From: UBA4615 sp964399635
Lineage (GTDB): Bacteria > Pseudomonadota > Gammaproteobacteria > Burkholderiales > Burkholderiaceae_E
Assembly (NCBI GenBank): GCA_964399635.1
Contig: CAYNRU010000041.1
Location: 62,001 to 126,000 of the forward strand
Length of the DNA: 64,000 nucleotides
Direction of reading: 5' to 3'
The stretch's first letter is position 1. Each line of letters opens with the position of its first letter. The position numbers were made by a program, and so were the translations under genes. Below the pieces are notes generated by a model. It saw nothing but the letters and a program-made list of their open reading frames with translations, did not search any database and was not told where the DNA came from. Of the stretch, positions 29,201 through 35,277 are shown in pieces.

Positions 29201-29791
29201 CACGACCTGGAGATCCGCGGCGCCGGCGAGGTGCTGGGCGACTCGCAGTCCGGCGAGATGCAGGAAGTGGGCTTCGCCTTGTACAACGACATGCTGAACC
29301 AGGCGGTGAGAGCGCTGAAGTCCGGCCGCGAGCCCGACCTCACTGCGCCGCTCGAGGCGGTCACCGAGATCAACCTGCACGTGCCCGCCCTGCTCCCGGC
29401 CGACTATTGCGGCGACGTCCATGAGCGCCTGACCCTCTACAAGCGGCTCGCCAACTGCGCCACCACCGACGCGCTCGACGGGATGCAGGAGGAACTGGTC
29501 GACCGCTTCGGCAAGCTGCCCGACGCCGCGCGCGCGCTGATCGAGACGCACCGGCTGCGGATCCTGTCGGCGCCGCTGGGCGTCGCGCGGATCGACGCGG
29601 CGGCCGAGGCGGTGATGCTTCAGTTCGTGCCGAACCCGCCGATTCCGCCCGAGCGGATCATCCGCTTCATCCAGTCGCGCCGAGACGTCCGGCTGTCCGG
29701 CCAGGACCGGCTCCGGTTCACGCTCAAGACCCCCGACCTGCCGCAGCGGGTGGCGCGGCTGCGCGAGATCCTGAAGGCGCTGTCGACATGA
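26243..29791 (+). CDS. mfd: Transcription-repair coupling factor Mfd
   Basis: Displaces RNA polymerase stalled at DNA lesions and recruits UvrA. The 1182-residue protein shows the N-terminal UvrB-homology region (GSGDALLLAAIAQ onwards), the RNA-polymerase-interacting CarD-like domain (IGDPVVHVQHGIGRYQGL near 515), the RecG-like helicase with Walker A GDVGFGKTEVALRAA and the box IIDEEHRFGV, and the C-terminal TRCF domain. The start is uncertain: no ATG or ribosome-binding site lies near the beginning. TTG at 26243 is used here, with another in-frame TTG at 26258. serB follows 28 bases after its stop. Confidence 0.95.
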   Translation: MLVHRLSAATPVLPVSAPDPAAGIPEPGPGAVSTLPATHGSGDALLLAAIAQRHAQRAQLLVVVTASALDASRLADEARWFAPALRIHVLADWETLPYDAFSPHQDLVSDRLATLFELQQRRVDLLFVAATTALHRFAPPSFVAGHTFAFRKGQQLDEQALRGQLALAGYEHVSQVVRPGEYCVRGGLIDLFPMGSALPYRLDLFDDEVESIRAFDPDTQRSLYPVDTVRILPGREFPLDEPARTAFRGRWRERFEGDPSKAGPYRDVGNGIASAGIEYWLPLFFESTATLFDYLPQDAVLATHGDVEGADRRFADETAQRHRFLAHDNQRPLLRPDELFIGAEAFFVEARRFGRYALREPRTALAPADEAAAGPAQASAGPATPRRQHSGSLPQLTVERRAERPLAKLQAWLDATDARVLIVAESPGRRETLAQLLAEHGIVLPQVDDWTAFAQAPIDRALGIGPVGEGFLLPIGPGLAVVTEAELFTGTARRRGRRQREATTDIGAIIRDLSELSIGDPVVHVQHGIGRYQGLVNLDLGDGQTEFLHLRYANDSTLYVPVSQLHLIGRYSGASPDEAPLHGLGSAQWERAKHKAAKRARDTAAELLNIYARRAARQGHAFRFDAQDYEAFAEGFGFEETPDQLAAIHAVTQDLVSGKPMDRLICGDVGFGKTEVALRAAFVAAADGKQVAILCPTTLLAEQHFETFSDRFSNWPIRLAELSRFRSPKEVRVALDGLADGRIDIVIGTHKLLSKDVSFKRLGLVIIDEEHRFGVRQKEAFKALRSEVDVLTLTATPIPRTLAMSLEGIRDFSVIATAPQKRLAIKTFVRRESDAAIREALLRELRRGGQAYFLHNEVETIENRRSMLEKLVPEARIVVAHGQMHERELERVMREFHAQRANVLLCTTIIETGIDVPTANTIVMHRADKFGLAQLHQLRGRVGRSHHQAYAYLLIPDEAAITKDATKRLEAVQAMEELGSGFFLAMHDLEIRGAGEVLGDSQSGEMQEVGFALYNDMLNQAVRALKSGREPDLTAPLEAVTEINLHVPALLPADYCGDVHERLTLYKRLANCATTDALDGMQEELVDRFGKLPDAARALIETHRLRILSAPLGVARIDAAAEAVMLQFVPNPPIPPERIIRFIQSRRDVRLSGQDRLRFTLKTPDLPQRVARLREILKALST

Positions 29792-29819
29792 GCGCGCCGC
29801 CCCGCGCGGAGCTGCGGGC

Positions 29820-30659
29820 ATGACCCGCCTCGTCGTGCAGCATCCGGCGCTCGGCGACGCGGCGGTCGACGCGTTCGCCGACGCGGTCGACGCACGCCCT
29901 GACCGCCGTACCCAGGCGCTCGCCGAATGGCACGGCGTGTCGATCGACGGCGAGCGGGTCGGGCACCTCGCCGACGCACTGCGCGTGGACGCCGAGATCG
30001 TGCCGCCGGGCCTGCGGTTGCAGGACTTCCGGCTGGCAGCCTTCGACATGGACTCGACGCTAATCACCATCGAATGCGTCGACGAGATCGCCGACTACGT
30101 CGGCCGCAAGGCCGAGGTCGCGGCGATCACCGAGGCCGCGATGCGCGGCGAGATCGCCGACTACGACGAGAGCCTGCGCCGGCGCGTGGCGCTGCTGGCG
30201 GGATTGCCCGAGGCGACCCTCGAGCGGGTCTGGGCCGAGCGCGTGCGGCTCTCGCCGGGCGCGCAGGCGCTGGTCGATACCCTGAAGGCCGCCGGGCTCC
30301 GGCTGCTGCTGGTCTCGGGCGGCTTCACCTTCTTCACAGAGCGCCTCAAGGCGCGGCTCGGCATGGACTTCGCGCACGCCAACCTGCTCGAGGTCGAGGG
30401 CGGGCTGCTGACTGGCCGCCTTCGTGGGCCGATCGTGAACGCCGAGGCCAAGCGGCGTATCGTCGAGCAGACCTGCCTGCGCGTCGGCTGCACGCCCGCC
30501 CAGGCCATCGTGGTGGGCGACGGCGCGAACGACCTGAAGATGATGTCGATCGCGGGCCTGTCGGTCGCCTTCCATGCCAAACCGATCGTGCGCGACGAGA
30601 CCACGCACGCGGTCAATCACTGCGGGCTGGACGCGATCCTGAACTTCTTCGAGGGCTGA
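29820..30659 (+). CDS. serB: Phosphoserine phosphatase SerB
   Basis: HAD-superfamily enzyme for the last step of serine synthesis. In 279 residues the nucleophile motif FDMDSTL (Asp76, acid/base Asp78) is followed by LLVSGGFTFF and the metal site VVGDGANDLKMM. The N-terminal ~70 residues replace the ACT domains of some homologues with a short divergent region. GGAG lies about 8 bases before the ATG. The gene follows mfd closely. Confidence 0.94.
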   Translation: MTRLVVQHPALGDAAVDAFADAVDARPDRRTQALAEWHGVSIDGERVGHLADALRVDAEIVPPGLRLQDFRLAAFDMDSTLITIECVDEIADYVGRKAEVAAITEAAMRGEIADYDESLRRRVALLAGLPEATLERVWAERVRLSPGAQALVDTLKAAGLRLLLVSGGFTFFTERLKARLGMDFAHANLLEVEGGLLTGRLRGPIVNAEAKRRIVEQTCLRVGCTPAQAIVVGDGANDLKMMSIAGLSVAFHAKPIVRDETTHAVNHCGLDAILNFFEG

Positions 30660-30686
30660 CCGGCGCGGCGCGGGGCGCCGTGCCGG
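30660..30686. terminator. Hairpin between convergent serB and trpB2
   Basis: CCGGCGCGGCGC and GCGCCGTGCCGG pair over 12 positions with a single G-T, around a GGG loop, overlapping the end of serB. No T-tract. A bidirectional terminator is likely. Confidence 0.5.
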
Positions 30687-30713
30687 TCCGACGCGCCGCC
30701 GCCGCCGCGCCCC

Positions 30714-32084
30714 TCAGGCAGGCTCGGGCACACTCGGCAGCCCTGCCAGCGCCATCGCCAGCTCGCGCTCGTCGTACTTCTGGTCGGTCAGCTTGCCCTG
30801 GGCGTAGTCGATGTAGGCCTGCATGTCGAAATGCCCGTGCCCGCAGAGGTTGAACAGGATCGTCTCCGAGCGCCCTTCCCGCTTGCAGCGCAGCGCCTCC
30901 TCGATCGCCCCCTTGACCGCGTGGTTTGCCTCGGGCGCGGGCACGATGCCCTCGGCCCGTGCGAAGGTCACGCCGGCGGCGAAGCATTCGGTCTGGTGGT
31001 AGGCGGTCGCCTCGATCAGCCCGAGTTCCCTCAGGTGCGACACGAGCGGGGCCATGCCGTGGTAGCGCAGACCGCCCGCATGGAACCCGGGCGGCGTGAA
31101 GGTGGAGCCAAGCGTGTGCATCTTGGTGAGCGGCGTCATGTGGCCGGTGTCCCCGAAGTCGTAGGCATAGCGCCCGCGGGTCAGCGACGGGCAGGCCGCC
31201 GGCTCCACCGCGACGATCCGCGCCTTGCGCCCGCCGCGCAGCGCGTCGCCGATGAAGGGGAACGCGATCCCCGCGAAATTGGAGCCGCCTCCGGTGCAGC
31301 CCACGACCACGTCCGGCCAGGCGCCGGCCATCTCCATCTGCTCCATCGACTCGAGCCCGATGATCGTCTGGTGCAGCAGCACGTGGTTGAGCACCGAGCC
31401 CAGCGCGTACTTGGTGTCCTCGCGCTGCGCGGCGACCTCCACTGCCTCCGAGATGGCGATGCCCAGGCTGCCCGGATGGCCGGGCGCCTTCTCGAGCACG
31501 CTGCGCCCGTAGGCGGTCTCGCTCGAGGGCGACGCCACGCAGCGCGCGCCGTAGGTCTCCATCAGCGCGCGCCGGTAGGGCTTCTGGTCGTAGGACACAC
31601 GCACCTGGAAGACCATCACCTCGAGACCGAACAGCGACCCCGCGAAGGCCAGCGACGACCCCCATTGCCCGGCGCCGGTCTCGGTGGCGAGGCGCTTGAC
31701 ACCCGCCTCCTTGTTGAAGAAGGCCTGCGCGACCGCCGTATTGGGCTTGTGTGAACCAGCGGGGCTCACGCCCTCGTACTTGTAGAAGATCTTGGCGGGT
31801 GTGCCGAGCGCCTTCTCCAGGCGATGCGCGCGGAACAGCGGCGCGGGCCGCCACAGGCGGTAGACCTCGCGGACCGGCTCGGGAATCTCGACCTCGCGCT
31901 CGGTGGTGACCTCCTGCATGATCAGCGCCATCGGAAACAGCGGCGCCAGATCGTCGGGCCCCACCGGCTGCAGCGTGCCCGGATGCAGCACCGCGGGCAA
32001 AGGCTTGGGCAGGTCGGCCTGGATGTTGTACCAGCGCTTGGGGATGCGATCCTCGGGCAGCAGGTATTTGGTCGCGTCGCTCAT
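30714..32084 (-). CDS. TrpB2-type tryptophan synthase beta chain
   Basis: PLP enzyme of 456 residues that condenses indole with serine (or a related substrate) to give tryptophan. The length, and the N-terminal part before the PLP lysine in SPAGSHKPNTAVAQAFF, mark it as the TrpB2 branch rather than the TrpA-partnered TrpB1. The glycine loop GCTGGGSNFAG binds the PLP phosphate, and HTLGSTFTPPGFHAGGLRYHG is typical of TrpB2. No trpA, trpF or trpC is nearby. GGAGG lies 5 bases before the ATG. TrpB2 may act as an indole-salvage enzyme; this is known of the family only in outline. Confidence 0.9.
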   Translation of the reverse strand: MSDATKYLLPEDRIPKRWYNIQADLPKPLPAVLHPGTLQPVGPDDLAPLFPMALIMQEVTTEREVEIPEPVREVYRLWRPAPLFRAHRLEKALGTPAKIFYKYEGVSPAGSHKPNTAVAQAFFNKEAGVKRLATETGAGQWGSSLAFAGSLFGLEVMVFQVRVSYDQKPYRRALMETYGARCVASPSSETAYGRSVLEKAPGHPGSLGIAISEAVEVAAQREDTKYALGSVLNHVLLHQTIIGLESMEQMEMAGAWPDVVVGCTGGGSNFAGIAFPFIGDALRGGRKARIVAVEPAACPSLTRGRYAYDFGDTGHMTPLTKMHTLGSTFTPPGFHAGGLRYHGMAPLVSHLRELGLIEATAYHQTECFAAGVTFARAEGIVPAPEANHAVKGAIEEALRCKREGRSETILFNLCGHGHFDMQAYIDYAQGKLTDQKYDERELAMALAGLPSVPEPA

Positions 32085-32396
32085 CGTTGCCTCCGTCGGT
32101 GGGTATCGGGTTCGCGATGATGCCCCCGGTCGGAGGCGCAGCGCAACGATCCGACGAAGCCGCCCTCAGCGGGCGCCCGCGTCGATCAGCAGCCGCGCGA
32201 CCGCCGCAGGGTTGCCGCAGGTGGCGGCGAGCAGCGCGTCCGGCGGCCGGCTGCGCGAGCCCCGTGCGCGGCATGCCTGGGCCGGCCGTGGCGGAGGAGG
32301 GCCACGCCGCCGTGGAGGCGCCCAGCAGACGCCGGCGCGCGCCGGACTGGCACCGGGCCAGGCCTCGCCCCGCCCGCGGCGCGGCCTCGCTCCGGC
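32085..32396. other. trpB2-rimO intergenic region
   Basis: These 312 bases lie between rimO (upstream) and trpB2 (downstream), both on the minus strand. Apart from the possible ankyrin remnant there is no coding frame I can support. The trpB2 ribosome-binding site GGAGG is at its left edge. Confidence 0.5.
32166..32250 (-). pseudogene. Possible remnant of an ankyrin-repeat protein
   Basis: The minus strand reads DALLAATCGNPAAVARLLI, then DAGAR and a stop, a pattern very close to a terminal ankyrin repeat (ALL.A..GN...VARLLI.AGA). No start codon or further clear repeat is found in the same frame upstream, so it looks like the tail of a decayed gene. The evidence is one short repeat and is weak. 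Confidence 0.35.
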
Positions 32397-33818
32397 TCAG
32401 CCGGCGTCGACCACCCGACCGGACAGGTCGTGCGCATCGGAGGCTTCGATCAGCACGGTGGCAAACTGCCCCGCGCGCAGCGACGCGTGCGGCGCGACAT
32501 GGACGATGCCATCGATCTCGGGCGCATCGGCCATCGTGCGGGCGTGCGCCCCCTCCTGGCCCACCGCATCGACCAGCACGCGCTGCACACTGCCCACCTT
32601 CGCCTTGAGCCGCTTGCGGCTGATGCGCTGCTGGACCGCCATGAAGCGCTTGCGGCGCTCCTCGCGCACCGCGTCGGGCAGCGCGCCGTCGAGCAGGTTC
32701 GCGGTGGCCCCGTCGACCGGCGAGTACGCAAAGCAGCCGACGCGGTCGAGCTGCGCCTCCTTGAGGAAGGCGAGCAGGTCCTCGAAGTGCGCCTCGGTCT
32801 CGCCCGGGAAGCCCGCGATGAAGGTGCTGCGCACGGTGAGGTCGGGCACCACAGCCCGCCAGCCACGGATGCGCTCGATGTTGCGCTCGCCACTGGCCGG
32901 GCGCTTCATGCGCTTGAGCACCTCGGGGTGCGAGTGCTGGAACGGCACGTCGAGGTAGGGCAGGATCAGACCGTCGGCCATCAGCGGCAGCACCTCGTCG
33001 ACATGCGGGTACGGATACACGTAGTGCAGGCGGACCCAGGCGTCGTGGCTGCGGGCCAGCGCGCCGAGCTCGCGGCACAGTTCGGTCATCCGCGTGCGGA
33101 CCGGCCGGCCATCGACGAAGTCGGTGCGGTACCTGATATCGACCCCGTAGGCGCTGGTGTCCTGCGAGATCACCAGCAGCTCCTTGACGCCCGACTTGAG
33201 CAGCGCCCCGGCCTCTCGGATCACCTCGCCGATCGGCCGGCTCACCAGGTCGCCGCGCATCGACGGGATGATGCAGAAGCTGCAGCGGTGGTTGCAACCC
33301 TCGGAGATCTTCAGGTAGGCGTAATGCCGTGGCGTGAGCTTGATGCCGGCCTCGGGCACCAGGTCGGTGAAGGGGTCGTGCGGCTTGGGCAGGTGCTGGT
33401 GGACGTGCCCCATCACCTCCTCGAGCGCATGCGGGCCGGTGACGGCGAGCACGCTCGGATGCGCCTGCGCCACCAGGTTGCCGCCGCCCTCGCCCGCCTT
33501 GGCACCCAGGCAGCCGGTGACGATGACCTTGCCGTTCTCGGCGAGCGCCTCGCCGATGGCATCGAGCGATTCACGCACGGCGTCGTCGATGAAACCGCAG
33601 GTGTTGACGATCACCAGGTCGGACTGCTGGTAGTCCGGGGAGATCGTGTAGCCCTCGGCACGCAGCTGGGTGACGATCCGCTCGGAATCGACCAAGGCCT
33701 TGGGGCAGCCGAGGGACACGAAGCCGACCCTGGGTGCGGGGGGTGTGACCACGGACGGCGCGGGACCCGCGGCGCTGCGGGGGGCGGCGCGAGGCCGCTT
33801 GACGGTGACGGTGGGCAT
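32397..33818 (-). CDS. rimO: Ribosomal protein S12 methylthiotransferase RimO
   Basis: Radical-SAM enzyme that methylthiolates the conserved aspartate of ribosomal protein S12. In 473 residues there is an N-terminal UPF0004 domain with three Fe-S cysteines (SLGCPK, NTCGF, TGCLGA), the radical-SAM motif CNHRCSFC, and a C-terminal TRAM domain. The first 28 residues are a non-conserved basic/proline extension, so the true start could be slightly downstream. The gene stands alone. Confidence 0.95.
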   Translation of the reverse strand: MPTVTVKRPRAAPRSAAGPAPSVVTPPAPRVGFVSLGCPKALVDSERIVTQLRAEGYTISPDYQQSDLVIVNTCGFIDDAVRESLDAIGEALAENGKVIVTGCLGAKAGEGGGNLVAQAHPSVLAVTGPHALEEVMGHVHQHLPKPHDPFTDLVPEAGIKLTPRHYAYLKISEGCNHRCSFCIIPSMRGDLVSRPIGEVIREAGALLKSGVKELLVISQDTSAYGVDIRYRTDFVDGRPVRTRMTELCRELGALARSHDAWVRLHYVYPYPHVDEVLPLMADGLILPYLDVPFQHSHPEVLKRMKRPASGERNIERIRGWRAVVPDLTVRSTFIAGFPGETEAHFEDLLAFLKEAQLDRVGCFAYSPVDGATANLLDGALPDAVREERRKRFMAVQQRISRKRLKAKVGSVQRVLVDAVGQEGAHARTMADAPEIDGIVHVAPHASLRAGQFATVLIEASDAHDLSGRVVDAG

Positions 33819-33893
33819 CGCTGGCGGGCCGTGGGCCCGGTCTTGGGGAGCGCGGATTCTAACGCGCGCGCCTGCCCGAGCCGTGCGGCACGG

Positions 33894-34472
33894 CTATTTC
33901 CTGTCGTTGCCGCCTGAACCCGGCGGCGGCCCACCCGGGGAGCCCGGGAACGGGAAGCTCTGGAACACCGAGCGCGCCTGCTGCTGCATCTGCTCCTGCA
34001 TCTGCACGAACAGGTTCTTGGACTGGTCGATGTAGTGACTCATCATCCCCTGCATCATCGGCGCCTGGACCTGCATGAACTGCGTCCAGAGCTCCGGGTT
34101 GGTGGGCAGGTTCTTGCCGTCGTAGAAGACCTTGGACTGCTCCTGAAACTTGTTCTGGATCTCGATGAAGGCCTCCATCGTCTTCTCGAGGTAGGCCCCC
34201 ATCATCCCCTGCATGGCGTGGCCATAGAACCGGATGATCTGCGAGAGCATCTCGGAGGAGAACAGCGGCGCGCCGCTGGCCTCCTCCTCCAGGATGATCT
34301 GCAGCAGGATGCTGCGAGTCAGGTCCGCGTCGCTCTTTGCATCGATGACCCGGAATACCTCGTTCTCGAGCACCAGCTGCTTGACGTCGGCGAGCGTGAT
34401 GTAGGCGCTCGTCTGGGTGTCGTAGAGGCGCCGGTTCGGGTACTTCTTGATGAGGCGGCTGGCGTTGGCCAT
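33894..34472 (-). CDS. phaR: PhaR, polyhydroxyalkanoate synthesis repressor
   Basis: Transcriptional repressor that also binds PHA granules and controls phasin genes in Cupriavidus and relatives. The 192-residue protein opens with the PHB/PHA accumulation regulator DNA-binding domain (RLIKKYPNRRLYDTQTSAYIT) and has a central DUF/PhaR accumulation domain (SSEMLSQIIRFYGHAMQGMMG) and a Gln/Met-rich C-terminus. GGAG lies 6 bases before the ATG. It follows phaB by 29 bases, completing phaC-phaB-phaR. Confidence 0.95.
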   Translation of the reverse strand: MANASRLIKKYPNRRLYDTQTSAYITLADVKQLVLENEVFRVIDAKSDADLTRSILLQIILEEEASGAPLFSSEMLSQIIRFYGHAMQGMMGAYLEKTMEAFIEIQNKFQEQSKVFYDGKNLPTNPELWTQFMQVQAPMMQGMMSHYIDQSKNLFVQMQEQMQQQARSVFQSFPFPGSPGGPPPGSGGNDRK

Positions 34473-34501
34473 GGGGGCTCCGGGGTGTCTGCCGTGCGGC
34501 A

Positions 34502-35239
34502 TCATCCCATGTGGAGACCGCCGTTGCACGAAAAGTCGGCTCCGGTGGTGTACCCGGCATCGTCCCCCGAAAGCCAGCCGCAGATCGACCCGATCTCCTC
34601 GGCACGCCCCAGGCGCTTGACCGGGATGGTCTGGATGATCTTCTCGCGGACGTCCTCGCGGACCGCCATCACCATGTCGGTGGCGATGTAGCCGGGCGAG
34701 ACGGTGTTGACCGTGACGCCCTTGGAGGCGACCTCCTGGGCGAGCGCCATGGTGAAGCCGTGCATACCGGCCTTGGCCGCCGAGTAGTTGGTCTGCCCGA
34801 ACTGGCCCTTCTCGCCGTTGACCGACGAGATGTTGATGATCCGGCCCCATCCCTTGTCGAGCATTCCGTCGATGACCTGCTTGGTCACGCAGAACAGGCT
34901 GTTCAGGTTGGTGGAGATCACCGCGTTCCAGTCCTCGAGCGACATCCTGCGGAAGGGGCTGTCGCGCGTGATACCGGCGTTGTTGACCAGGATGTCAGGG
35001 TTGCCGTGCTCGGCCTTGACCTTCTCGAAGGCCGCCTTGGTCGAGTCCCAGTCGCTGACGTTGCCGACCGAAGTGAGGAAGGTGTAGCCCGACGCCTTCT
35101 GCTCGCGGATCCACTTCTCGTAGTCGCGCGTCGGGCCGCAGCCCGCGATCACCGTATAGCCCAGGTCGTGGAAGCTGCGGCAGATCGCTGTGCCGATCCC
35201 GCCCATGCCACCCGTGACGTACGCCAGCTTCTTGGTCAT
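34502..35239 (-). CDS. phaB: PhaB, acetoacetyl-CoA reductase
   Basis: NADPH-dependent short-chain dehydrogenase that makes (R)-3-hydroxybutyryl-CoA for PHA synthesis. The 245-residue protein has the cofactor motif TGGMGGIGTAIC, the NNAG motif (ILVNNAGITRD), catalytic Ser in ISSVNGEKGQFGQ and the YSAAK motif, and the PhaB-typical C-terminus TGADFSCNGGLHMG. GAGGAG lies about 11 bases before the ATG. The neighbouring thiolase phaA expected between phaC and phaB is absent. Confidence 0.96.
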   Translation of the reverse strand: MTKKLAYVTGGMGGIGTAICRSFHDLGYTVIAGCGPTRDYEKWIREQKASGYTFLTSVGNVSDWDSTKAAFEKVKAEHGNPDILVNNAGITRDSPFRRMSLEDWNAVISTNLNSLFCVTKQVIDGMLDKGWGRIINISSVNGEKGQFGQTNYSAAKAGMHGFTMALAQEVASKGVTVNTVSPGYIATDMVMAVREDVREKIIQTIPVKRLGRAEEIGSICGWLSGDDAGYTTGADFSCNGGLHMG

Positions 35240-35277
35240 CTGAACAGTCTCCTCGAGCCCGCTGCGGGGCATCGAAA

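Noticed and set aside
26216..30070. Minus-strand open frame of about 1280 codons opposite mfd
   Set aside because: Shadow of mfd; no motif, and stop-codon-poor only because of the GC content.
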